Shown piece by piece: positions 1-6,778 of a DNA stretch of 15,738 nucleotides; position 1 is the stretch's first letter, and each line of letters starts with the position of its first letter. The DNA is from Pseudomonadota bacterium (GTDB lineage: Bacteria > Pseudomonadota > Gammaproteobacteria > Xanthomonadales > Xanthomonadaceae). The notes below the pieces were generated by a model, which ran no database searches, was not told where the DNA came from, and saw only the letters and a program-made list of their open reading frames with translations. Location of the stretch: the NCBI GenBank assembly GCA_023394655.1, contig JAEXAG010000054.1, positions 1 to 15,738 on the forward strand. Direction: 5' to 3'. The position numbers were made by a program, and so were the translations under genes.

Positions 1-188
1 GCTACGACACCTACGGCCAGTATCGCGGCCAGCGCTTCGAGGACGTCGAAGCGGATCTGGAGCGCAACTGGGAGGCCACCAAGGCGAATTCGCGCCTGGC
101 CTGGAATGATGCCAAGGGCGCCGTCCGCGACGGCTGGCACTACATCGAGCGGGCGATGCCGGGCGATGCCGACGGCGATGGTCGTTGA
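1..188 (+). CDS. C-terminal part of an unrecognised small protein (5' end outside window)
   Basis: An open frame enters from the left edge (first whole codon at 3) and ends with TGA at 186-188, giving 61 visible residues. The visible part is hydrophilic and rich in Tyr, Trp, Arg and Asp, with a YGQYRGQ stretch, then a likely amphipathic helix with regularly spaced Trp residues (NWEATKANSRLAWNDAKGAV) and a short acidic tail ending GDADGDGR. There is no membrane segment and no motif I can assign to an enzyme. It is closed by an intrinsic terminator about 35 nt downstream, which supports it being a real, separately transcribed gene. It resembles small soluble hypothetical proteins I associate with xanthomonads, but I cannot name a family or a function. 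Confidence 0.7.
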   Translation, partial: YDTYGQYRGQRFEDVEADLERNWEATKANSRLAWNDAKGAVRDGWHYIERAMPGDADGDGR

Positions 189-221
189 TTCGCGAACACT
201 GCACTCGCAATCCGCTTGAAC

Positions 222-248
222 ACTCTGGCCCTCCGGGGCCAGAGTTTT
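222..248 (+). terminator. Intrinsic (Rho-independent) terminator
   Basis: A perfect 10-bp stem, ACTCTGGCCC / GGGCCAGAGT, closes a 4-nt loop (TCCG) and runs directly into a short T run (TTTT, 245-248). It lies 34 nt after the stop codon at 188 and 55 nt before the start at 304, so it ends the upstream transcript and isolates the kinase-like gene. It is the only stem plus T-run terminator I recognise in the window. Confidence 0.85.
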
Positions 249-303
249 ATCCGGCCGGGGGCGCGAGCGCATCACCGGCAAGTCACATCCACCGGGGAGC
301 ACC

Positions 304-1986
304 ATGGCCGAAAACGATGCGCAAAGCGGAATCGCCCGCACCGCCCAGATCCTGAAGTTCCTGTTGAAGTACCGCAGCGCCGGGGTGTTTTCGGGCCTCG
401 ATGCCACGCGCGTGGCCGCCGATCCCGTCGAGATCGAGCCGGAGGGCATGCCGGTTGATTTCGCTGCCGATCTCGAAGCCATGGGCCCGACCTTCGTCAA
501 GATTGGCCAGGCGCTCTCCACCCGGCCCGACATGGTGCCGCCGGACTACCTCGCCGCGCTGCAACGCATGCAGGACCACGTGGCGGCGGTGCCGTTCGAG
601 GAGATCAAGCCGGTCATCGAAGAGGCGCTGGGCACCCGGCTCTCGAATGCGTTCTCCGAATTCGACGAAGTGCCGGTGGCCGCCGCGTCGCTCGGACAGG
701 TACATCGCGCCCGATTGCGCGATGGCCGCGAGGTGGCGGTGAAGGTGCAGCGCCCCGGGATCGAAGCCGGCATCCACCGCGATCTCGACGCCCTTGCCGG
801 CTTGGCCGATGCCACCGACCGCTGGACCGATGTCGGCCGCCGCATGCACTTCGCCGACTGGATCCACGAGTTCCGGCGCACCCTGCTGGCCGAACTCGAT
901 TACCGCGTCGAAGCCGGCAACCTGGTGCGCTTCAACGAGCATTTTTCCGGCTACCCGGAGCTGTTCGTGCCGCTGCCGGTGCCCGATTACACCCATGCGC
1001 GCGTCCTCACGATGGACTGGGTGGATGGCGTCAAGGCGACCGAAATCGGCGGCCTTCGACGCACCGAGGCGCCGCTGGGCGAACTCGCCTCGGCGCTGAT
1101 GCGCGGCTATCTGGACCAGGTGTTCGTGCATGGCGAGATCCACGCCGATCCGCACCCCGGCAATCTCCTGGTCACGCGCGATTCGCGGATCGCCCTGCTC
1201 GATCTCGGCATGGTCGCGCACGTTCCGCCGCGGCGTCGCGAGCAATTGCTGAAGCTGCTGTTCGCCGCCGTCGATGGCCGCGGCGAGGAGGTGGCCGCCG
1301 AAACCATCGCCATGGGCACGCGTCTCGAGGATTTCGAGGAAGAACGCTACCTGCGGGAAGTGGGCCAGATGGTGACCCGCTACGCCGCGCAGACCGATGG
1401 TGCGGGCCGCTCCGAAGGCCGTCTGGTGCTCGATCTCACCGTGCTCGGCAGTGCCTGCGGGCTGCGCACGCCGCCGGAACTGGGCCTGCTCGGCAAGACC
1501 CTGCTCAACCTCGAAGCGGTGAGCAAGGCGCTGGACCCGGAACTCGATGCCAAGCGCGTCGTGGAAAAACACCTTGAACACATCATGCGCGAGCGCTTCC
1601 GCAAATCGTTCTCGCCGGCCAAGCTGGCCAGCGAGGCGATGGAGCTGCAATCGCTGGTCCGCGACGCACCGCGCAAGCTCTCCGACATCCTCTCGCTGCT
1701 GGCCGAGAACCGCATGCAGGTCCGGATGACCGGGCTCGAGGAATCGCGGCTGATGGAAAACCTGCAGAAGATCGCCAACCGGATCAGCACCGGGGTGATC
1801 GTCGCGGCGCTGATCCTGGCCTCGGCCATGCTGATGCGGATGGAAGGCGGGCCCCGCTTGCTGGGCTACCCGGCGCTGGCCTTCGTGCTTTTCAGCATCG
1901 CCGCCCTGCTCGGCCTCGGCATCGTCGTCAGCGCGATGCTCCGCGACCGCCGTGCCAGACCCGACGAGAAGCGCGGCCCCGGCTGA
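304..1986 (+). CDS. AarF/UbiB (ABC1) family kinase-like membrane protein
   Basis: This 560-residue protein belongs to the ABC1/ADCK/UbiB atypical kinase-like family, whose bacterial members support ubiquinone biosynthesis at the inner membrane. Family marks are visible: the KxGQ motif (KIGQ, residues 66-69), the Ala-rich nucleotide loop (AAASLGQ, 126-132), the invariant Lys in VAVKVQRPG (K147), an ExD segment (ELDYR, about 197), the catalytic segment HADPHPGN (280-287) and the DFG-equivalent DLG (300-302). Two hydrophobic helices (about 497-513 and 521-546) form the C-terminal membrane anchor, as in E. coli UbiB (546 aa). The ATG at 304 has GGGGAG at 294-299, 4 nt upstream. No other ubi gene is adjacent, so I cannot separate true UbiB from an AarF-like paralogue and leave the symbol empty. 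Confidence 0.93.
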   Translation: MAENDAQSGIARTAQILKFLLKYRSAGVFSGLDATRVAADPVEIEPEGMPVDFAADLEAMGPTFVKIGQALSTRPDMVPPDYLAALQRMQDHVAAVPFEEIKPVIEEALGTRLSNAFSEFDEVPVAAASLGQVHRARLRDGREVAVKVQRPGIEAGIHRDLDALAGLADATDRWTDVGRRMHFADWIHEFRRTLLAELDYRVEAGNLVRFNEHFSGYPELFVPLPVPDYTHARVLTMDWVDGVKATEIGGLRRTEAPLGELASALMRGYLDQVFVHGEIHADPHPGNLLVTRDSRIALLDLGMVAHVPPRRREQLLKLLFAAVDGRGEEVAAETIAMGTRLEDFEEERYLREVGQMVTRYAAQTDGAGRSEGRLVLDLTVLGSACGLRTPPELGLLGKTLLNLEAVSKALDPELDAKRVVEKHLEHIMRERFRKSFSPAKLASEAMELQSLVRDAPRKLSDILSLLAENRMQVRMTGLEESRLMENLQKIANRISTGVIVAALILASAMLMRMEGGPRLLGYPALAFVLFSIAALLGLGIVVSAMLRDRRARPDEKRGPG

Positions 1987-1996
1987 TGCCGGCGGC

Positions 1997-2016
1997 CGGA
2001 CGCCGCCGGGCGTCCG
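1997..2016. other. GC-rich stem-loop after the UbiB-like gene
   Basis: A perfect 8-bp inverted repeat (CGGACGCC / GGCGTCCG) with a GCCG loop begins 10 nt after the stop codon. It is followed at once by a second small hairpin, TGCGA-TCAT-TCGCA (2017-2030). Neither has a T run, so this is not a canonical intrinsic terminator. It may protect the mRNA 3' end or separate the mRNA from the tRNA that starts at 2035. The repeats are seen directly; the role is a guess. Confidence 0.45.
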
Positions 2017-2034
2017 TGCGATCATTCGCACCCT

Positions 2035-2121
2035 GCCCGGATGGCGAAACCGGTAGACGCAAGGGACTTAAAATCCCTCATCCGCAAGGGTATGTGGGTT
2101 CGAGTCCCACTCCGGGCACCA
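2035..2121 (+). tRNA. tRNA-Leu (anticodon UAA), CCA encoded
   Basis: The 87-nt gene folds as a class II (long variable arm) tRNA. The acceptor stem is GCCCGGA (2035-2041) with TCCGGGC (2111-2117). The anticodon stem is AGGGA/TCCCT (2062-2066 and 2074-2078) around the loop CTTAAAA, which places anticodon TAA at 2069-2071. The T arm is GTGGG-TTCGAGT-CCCAC (2094-2110). The discriminator is A2118, followed by genomic CCA (2119-2121). It reads UUA and, by wobble, UUG. No T-rich terminator lies between it and the next start at 2174. No integrase is nearby, so nothing suggests use as an attachment site. Confidence 0.97.
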
Positions 2122-2165
2122 ATCCGCCCCGCCTTTCCCGGCGAGGCCGCCTCCGACGCACGACC

Positions 2166-2171
2166 AAGGAG
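2166..2171 (+). promoter_or_regulatory. Shine-Dalgarno that bears on the start of the GltB-like gene
   Basis: AAGGAG at 2166-2171 is a strong ribosome binding site, but it leaves only 2 nt before the ATG at 2174. The next codon is an in-frame GTG (2177-2179), which would have a more normal 5-nt spacing. Initiation at GTG 2177 is therefore possible; the protein would lose one residue. Confidence 0.6.
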
Positions 2172-2173
2172 CC

Positions 2174-3805
2174 ATGGTGCTGCGCTACCTCGCTTACATC
2201 CTCAGCCTTCTCGTCACCGCCCTCACCCTCTGGGCCGCCCTCACCGGCAGCGCGGCATGGTGGTGGGCCTTCGCGGTTGCCGCAGCCATCGCCACGCTCG
2301 GCACCGGGGACCTGCTGCAGAAGCGCGCGACACTGCGCCGGCTCTACCCGGTGCTGGCGCATTTCCGCTACGGGCTGGAATCGATCGGGCCGGAGATCCG
2401 CCAGTACTTCATCGAACGCGATACCGAAAAGGTGCCCTTTTCGCGCGAGCAGCGCGCACTGGTCTACCGGCGCGCCAAATCGGTCAGCGATGTCGTCCCG
2501 TTCGGCACCAAGCTGGACGTGTACGGCCCGCAATACGAGTGGATCAACCATTCGATGACGCCGGTGCCGCACCACGATGCGGATTACCGGATCGTGATCG
2601 GTGCCAGTCGCGCGCAGCCCTACAGCGCCAGCGTCTTCAACATTTCCGCGATGAGCTTCGGCTCGCTTTCCGCCAACGCGGTACGCGCGCTCAACCTGGG
2701 CGCGAAGCGCGGCGGCTTCGCCCACGATACCGGCGAAGGCTCGATTTCCCCCTACCACCGCGAGCACGGTGGCGACCTGATCTGGGAAATCGGTTCCGGC
2801 TACTTCGGCTGTCGCAACGACGACGGCACCTTCAACGCCGAGCGTTTCGCCGCCAACGCGACCGATCCTCAGGTGAAGATGATCGAAATCAAGCTCTCGC
2901 AGGGTGCCAAACCCGGCCTCGGCGGCATGCTGCCCGGCCCGAAGGTCACCGCGGAAATCGCCGCCACCCGCGGGGTGCCGGAGGGCCTGGATTGCATTTC
3001 CCCACCCACCCATTCGGCCTTCGATACGCCGATCGGGCTGTTGCGCTTCCTGGATCAGCTGCGCGAGCTCTCGGGCGGCAAGCCGACCGGCTTCAAACTC
3101 GCCATCGGCCATCCATGGCAGTGGTTCGGCATCGCCAAGGCGATGCATGAAAGCGGCATCCTGCCGGATTTCATCGTGGTCGATGGCGCCGAGGGCGGCA
3201 CCGGCGCCTCGCCGTCGGAGTTCATCAACCACGTCGGCGTCCCGATGCACGAGGGCCTGCAGCTGGTGCACCACACGCTGGTCGGCCTGAACTTGCGCGA
3301 TCAGGTCCGCATCGGCGCCGCCGGCATGATCGTGAGCGCCTTCGACATGGCACGGACGATGGCGCTGGGCGCGGACTGGTGCAACGCGGGCCGCGGCTTC
3401 ATGTTCTCGCTGGGCTGCATCCAGTCGCTGAGCTGCCACAACGACCGCTGCCCCACCGGCATCGCTACCCAGGATCCGCGCCGCTGGACGCGCCTGCACG
3501 TGCCGGACAAGGCGGCGCGCGTGCATGCGTTCCACGACAATACCCTGAAGGCGCTGCGCGACCTGCTCTGCGCGGCGGGCCTGGAGCACCCGAGCGAGCT
3601 CGGCCCCGAACACATCCTGCGCCGCGTCTCGCCGACGGAAGTCCGCTCCTACAGCGCGCTGTTCTCCCGCATCGAGCCCGGCTCCCTGCTCGGCGGCAGC
3701 GTCCCCCGGCACGCGGTATTCAAGGAATACTGGCCGCTCGCCCGGAGCGACAGCTTCGCGCCGCCGGAAAGCCTGATTCGCCTGCGTGCCAGCAAGACGA
3801 TCTGA
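2174..3805 (+). CDS. Membrane-anchored FMN-binding glutamate synthase family protein (lone GltB-like domain)
   Basis: This 543-residue protein matches the FMN-binding catalytic (TIM-barrel) domain of the glutamate synthase large subunit, without the N-terminal glutaminase domain. One or two hydrophobic helices (residues 3-23 and 28-43) come first and predict an inner-membrane anchor. The barrel then follows: FNISAMSFGSLS (155-166), KPGLGGMLPG (246-255), VDGAEGGTGASP (336-347) and GRGFMFSLGCIQ (406-417). Three cysteines, C415, C421 and C426, have the C-x5-C-x4-C spacing of the 3Fe-4S site of glutamate synthases, followed by PTGIATQDP. An FMN- and Fe-S-dependent oxidoreductase is well supported. 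The substrate is unknown, since no glutaminase or GltD-type partner is adjacent. The start is ATG 2174 or GTG 2177. The gene follows the tRNA by 52 nt and converges with pgsA. Confidence 0.9.
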   Translation: MVLRYLAYILSLLVTALTLWAALTGSAAWWWAFAVAAAIATLGTGDLLQKRATLRRLYPVLAHFRYGLESIGPEIRQYFIERDTEKVPFSREQRALVYRRAKSVSDVVPFGTKLDVYGPQYEWINHSMTPVPHHDADYRIVIGASRAQPYSASVFNISAMSFGSLSANAVRALNLGAKRGGFAHDTGEGSISPYHREHGGDLIWEIGSGYFGCRNDDGTFNAERFAANATDPQVKMIEIKLSQGAKPGLGGMLPGPKVTAEIAATRGVPEGLDCISPPTHSAFDTPIGLLRFLDQLRELSGGKPTGFKLAIGHPWQWFGIAKAMHESGILPDFIVVDGAEGGTGASPSEFINHVGVPMHEGLQLVHHTLVGLNLRDQVRIGAAGMIVSAFDMARTMALGADWCNAGRGFMFSLGCIQSLSCHNDRCPTGIATQDPRRWTRLHVPDKAARVHAFHDNTLKALRDLLCAAGLEHPSELGPEHILRRVSPTEVRSYSALFSRIEPGSLLGGSVPRHAVFKEYWPLARSDSFAPPESLIRLRASKTI

Positions 3806-3810
3806 GCCCC

Positions 3811-4413
3811 TCAGCCTGCGCCGCGTTCCCCGGCCCGGAGCACCGGCCACGCGGCACGCAGGTAAAGGAAGCCCGACCACAACGTGAGGATGGCGGCGAC
3901 CGCCAGCAGCCAGTCGCCGATCAGGAACACCTCGCGGCCCATCCACAACCAGTCGGGCAGGTTGCGGTTCGAGGGGGAATACAGCAGGCAGGCGATCGCC
4001 ACCATTTGCACTACGGTCTTGATCTTGCCGATCGCCTGCACCTTCACCTTGGCGCGCTGGCCCAGCTCCGCCATCCATTCGCGCAGGGCCGAAACGGCGA
4101 TTTCGCGCCCCACGATCACCGCCGCCCAGCAGGCCATCCACGGCGTGGGGTGTGCCTGCACGATCAGGAACAAAGCGGTCGACACCATGAGCTTGTCGGC
4201 GACCGGATCGAGGAAGGCGCCGAACGCCGAGAACTGGTGGTAGCGGCGCGCGATCCAGCCGTCCAGCCAGTCGGTGAGCGCCGCCAGCACGAACAGCAGC
4301 ATGGCGATCACGCTGGTCCACTTGAAGGGCAGGTAGAACACCGCCACCAGCACCGGGATCATCACGATCCGGGCCAGCGTCAGCATCGTCGGGATGGTCA
4401 GCTGCATTTTCAC
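3811..4413 (-). CDS. pgsA: CDP-diacylglycerol-glycerol-3-phosphate 3-phosphatidyltransferase
   Basis: PgsA makes phosphatidylglycerophosphate from CDP-diacylglycerol and glycerol-3-phosphate in the inner membrane, the committed step to phosphatidylglycerol and cardiolipin. The 200-residue protein carries the complete CDP-alcohol phosphotransferase signature: D48, D51-G52, A55-R56, G65, D69 and D73, with the expected spacings (DGWIAR, then 8 residues, GAFLD, PVAD). Several hydrophobic segments (about 8-30, 34-50, 75-105, 130-147 and 163-190) fit the multi-pass family. The length is close to the E. coli enzyme. The start is a GTG whose first bases overlap the uvrC stop (GTGA, 4-nt overlap). A purine-rich GGGGGAG about 11 nt upstream favours it over the in-frame ATG at 4407. 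It is the last gene of the minus-strand run, and uvrC-pgsA is a common proteobacterial pairing. Confidence 0.95.
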   Translation of the reverse strand: MKMQLTIPTMLTLARIVMIPVLVAVFYLPFKWTSVIAMLLFVLAALTDWLDGWIARRYHQFSAFGAFLDPVADKLMVSTALFLIVQAHPTPWMACWAAVIVGREIAVSALREWMAELGQRAKVKVQAIGKIKTVVQMVAIACLLYSPSNRNLPDWLWMGREVFLIGDWLLAVAAILTLWSGFLYLRAAWPVLRAGERGAG

Positions 4414-6248
4414 GATGCGGCATTCTCCCCCAATCCGTGCAAGGACGTGTAGATGCGTTCCGCCAACGCGGCGTTGATGCCGTCCACGCGGGCGATCTCG
4501 TCGACGCCCGCCGCCTTGAGGCCCGCCAGGCCACCGAAGTGCTTGAGCAATGCGGCGCGCCGGCGCGGCCCGATGCCGGGGATGTCCTCGAGGCGGCTGG
4601 TGCTGCGCGCCTTCTGCCGACGGCCGCGATGACCGGTGATGGCGAAGCGGTGGGCCTCGTCTCGCACCTGCTGCACCAGCTGCAGGCCGGGCGATTGCAC
4701 GCCGGGCGACAGCGAGCGGCCATCGGGGAGCAGCAGGGTCTCGTGGCCGGCCTTGCGCTCCTCGCCCTTGGCCACGCCGACGATGGCGACGCCGTCCACG
4801 CCCAGATCACCCAGCACCTGGCGTGCACGCGCAAGCTGGCCTGCGCCTCCATCGATGAGCAGCACGTCGGGCACGACGCCGCCCTCCTCCGCCGCCCGCC
4901 GGAAGCGACGCTCCAGCGCCTGCTGCATGGCGGCGTAGTCATCACCCGGCTCGATGCCGGCGATGTTGTAGCGCCGGTACTGCGCGCGCAGCGGCCCTTC
5001 GGCATCGAACACCACGCAGGAGGCGACGGTCGCCTCGCCCATGGTGTGGCTGATGTCGAAACACTCGATCCGTGCCGGCGGCGCATCCAGTCTGAGCATC
5101 GCCTGCAGGTCGGCCAGTCGCGCGGCCTGCGCGGCCCTGCCGGAGAGCTCGGTGGCCAGGGCCACGCGGGCGTTGCGACGCACCAGCTCGAGGTAGCCGG
5201 CGCGCTCGCCGCGGACGCTGCGCTTGATCTGCACGCGCCGTCCGGACGCGGCCGAAAGCGCCTCTTCGATCAAATCGACATCCGGGATCTCGCGATCCAG
5301 CACGATTTCCCGAGGCGCCGGCTGCTCCGCGTAGTACTGGGAGATGAAGGCACCCAGCACTTCCTCGGCATTGTCGGCACCGTTCAACTTCGGGAAATAG
5401 CCGCGGGTGCCGAGATTGCGGCCATCGCGGAAGGAAAGCAGCATCACGCAGGCACGGCCGGATTCGAGCTCGCAGGCCAGCACGTCCAGCTCCGCGGCGC
5501 TGCCATCGACGAACTGGCGCGCCTGCACGGTGCGGATGGCGGCGAGGAGATCGCGGATGCGCGCGGCCTCCTCGAAACGCAGCGCGCGGCTCGCCACCTC
5601 CATCTCGTCGCTCAGTTCGCGGGTCAGGTCTTCGCTGCGGCCTTCCAGGAACATGGTGGCGCGGCGCACCGAGTCGGCATAGGCCGCTTCCTCCACCAAT
5701 CCGACGCAGGGCGCGCTGCAACGGCCGATCTGGTACTGCAGGCAGGGACGCGAGCGGTTGCGGAACACGCTGTCTTCGCAATTGCGCAGGCGGAACAGCT
5801 TGTGCATGACGTTCAGCGTCTCGCGGACCGCACCGACGCTCGGGTACGGGCCGAAGTAACGCCCGGGGCGTGAACGCGCACCGCGATGGGCGGCGATCCG
5901 CGGCCACTCCTCGCGCGTGACCAGCAGATAGGGATAGCTCTTGTCGTCGCGCAGCATCACGTTGTAGCGCGGCTTGAGCGTCTTGATCAGCTGGTTTTCC
6001 AGCAGCAGGGCTTCGGCCGGCGTGCGCGTGACGGTGATGTCCATCCGCGCGATCTGCGCCACCATCGTCGCGATGCGATGGCTCAGTGCCTTGTTGAAAT
6101 AACTGGCGACGCGCTTCTTGAGCGAGGCCGCCTTGCCGACGTAGAGCAGGCTGTCGTCGGCGCCGTACATGCGGTAGACGCCGGGCGCACCGGGCAGGTT
6201 GCGGGCGTAGGACTTGCCGTCGAACGGCTTGGGCACGGTTTCGGACAC
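4410..6248 (-). CDS. uvrC: Excinuclease ABC subunit C (UvrC)
   Basis: UvrC makes the dual incisions in nucleotide excision repair after UvrA and UvrB mark damage. The 612-residue product has the full domain order: GIY-YIG nuclease at the N-terminus (GVYRMYG about 23, YVGKA about 36-40, KKRVASYF), UVR domain contacting UvrB (about 204-240, FEEAARIRDLLAAI), the RNase H-like nuclease with D398 (ECFDIS) and D466 (LLIDGGAGQ) plus the conserved RDEAHRF segment (about 529-535), and a C-terminal helix-hairpin-helix pair (DIPGIGPRRRAALL onward). Length matches E. coli UvrC (610 aa). I chose GTG at 6248 because SETVPKPFDGKSYARNLPG begins the homologous region; the in-frame ATG at 6386 would add 46 unrelated residues inside the phosphatase gene. 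The start lies 7 nt after the phosphatase stop. Confidence 0.96.
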   Translation of the reverse strand: MSETVPKPFDGKSYARNLPGAPGVYRMYGADDSLLYVGKAASLKKRVASYFNKALSHRIATMVAQIARMDITVTRTPAEALLLENQLIKTLKPRYNVMLRDDKSYPYLLVTREEWPRIAAHRGARSRPGRYFGPYPSVGAVRETLNVMHKLFRLRNCEDSVFRNRSRPCLQYQIGRCSAPCVGLVEEAAYADSVRRATMFLEGRSEDLTRELSDEMEVASRALRFEEAARIRDLLAAIRTVQARQFVDGSAAELDVLACELESGRACVMLLSFRDGRNLGTRGYFPKLNGADNAEEVLGAFISQYYAEQPAPREIVLDREIPDVDLIEEALSAASGRRVQIKRSVRGERAGYLELVRRNARVALATELSGRAAQAARLADLQAMLRLDAPPARIECFDISHTMGEATVASCVVFDAEGPLRAQYRRYNIAGIEPGDDYAAMQQALERRFRRAAEEGGVVPDVLLIDGGAGQLARARQVLGDLGVDGVAIVGVAKGEERKAGHETLLLPDGRSLSPGVQSPGLQLVQQVRDEAHRFAITGHRGRRQKARSTSRLEDIPGIGPRRRAALLKHFGGLAGLKAAGVDEIARVDGINAALAERIYTSLHGLGENAAS

Positions 6249-6249
6249 C

Positions 6250-6265
6250 CGGGGATTATGCCCCG
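6250..6265 (-). other. Small stem-loop at the phosphatase/uvrC junction
   Basis: On the minus strand, CGGGG-CATAAT-CCCCG forms a 5-bp stem whose loop holds the TAA stop of the phosphatase gene (6258-6256). The stem ends one base before the uvrC GTG context, where a Shine-Dalgarno would normally sit, and no good SD is visible. uvrC translation may thus depend on ribosomes finishing the upstream gene. The structure is weak and the role is inferred. Confidence 0.3.
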
Positions 6266-6738
6266 CTGCCCGCCAGGAGCCGCGCGATGATCGCTTCGCC
6301 GCCCTCGGCCACCCGCTCCCATGCGCGCTGGAAGCCGGCAGCGTCGCCGTAGTACGGATCGGCCAGGTCGGCATCGCCGGGGACACCCGCCCATTCCAGG
6401 TAGCGGCCGATCTTCACTTCGTCCACGTCGGCGGCCCTGGCCAATTCGAGCCCGTCGCGCAGGGTGTCGGCATCGGCGAACAGCACCAGGTCGAAGTTCA
6501 CGAAATCCGCCGGCACGAGCCGTCGGGCGCGCTGCCCGGAAATGTCGACGCCGTGGCGCGCGGCAACCGCGATCGCACGCGGATCGGGCGGGCGCCCGAC
6601 ATGCCAGGGACCGATGGCCGCCGAATCCACCCGGACCCGCCCTGCCAGCCCGGGCTGCCGTGCCAGCGCATCGGCCAGCCAGCCTTCCATCATCGGGGAA
6701 CGGCAGATGTTGCCGAGGCAGACCATCAGGATGTCCAT
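6256..6738 (-). CDS. Low-molecular-weight protein-tyrosine phosphatase
   Basis: The 160-residue cytoplasmic protein has the hallmark P-loop CLGNICRS at its start: C7 nucleophile, R13, S14 (C-x5-R-S). A catalytic general acid Asp lies in the DPYYG motif (D127). The length fits the LMW-PTP family, which hydrolyses phosphotyrosine and sometimes acts on phospho-arginine; in proteobacteria members often counter BY-kinases that control polysaccharide export. No BY-kinase or Wza-type gene is adjacent, so the substrate is unknown. Close neighbours are kdsB upstream and uvrC downstream. The ATG at 6738 is supported by AAGGAG (6749-6744, minus strand), 5 nt upstream; this strong SD after a 52-nt gap suggests more independent translation than at most junctions here. 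Confidence 0.93.
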   Translation of the reverse strand: MDILMVCLGNICRSPMMEGWLADALARQPGLAGRVRVDSAAIGPWHVGRPPDPRAIAVAARHGVDISGQRARRLVPADFVNFDLVLFADADTLRDGLELARAADVDEVKIGRYLEWAGVPGDADLADPYYGDAAGFQRAWERVAEGGEAIIARLLAGSGA

Positions 6739-6778
6739 GCTTGCTCCTTTCGACGTGGCGACCGGCGCGGGGGTCGGG

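Noticed and set aside
283..2031. Long open frame on the minus strand opposite the UbiB-like gene (582 codons)
   Set aside because: It mirrors a protein with clear ABC1 motifs, its translation is His/Arg/Gly-rich low complexity without a domain, and such antisense frames are expected at high GC.
2035..2121. tRNA gene as an integration (attachment) site
   Set aside because: No integrase, direct repeat of the tRNA 3' end or compositional change is visible on either side.
2078..5086. 1,002-codon minus-strand open frame spanning the tRNA, the GltB-like gene, pgsA and part of uvrC
   Set aside because: It crosses four real genes in the wrong frame or strand; the composition is typical of shadow frames and no motif is present.
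4437..5873. 478-codon plus-strand open frame opposite uvrC
   Set aside because: Antisense shadow of a complete UvrC with all catalytic motifs; no plausible SD or domain.
6249..6386. 46-residue N-terminal extension of UvrC from ATG 6386
   Set aside because: It overlaps the end of the phosphatase gene and precedes the conserved UvrC start at GTG 6248; the residues are unlike any UvrC.
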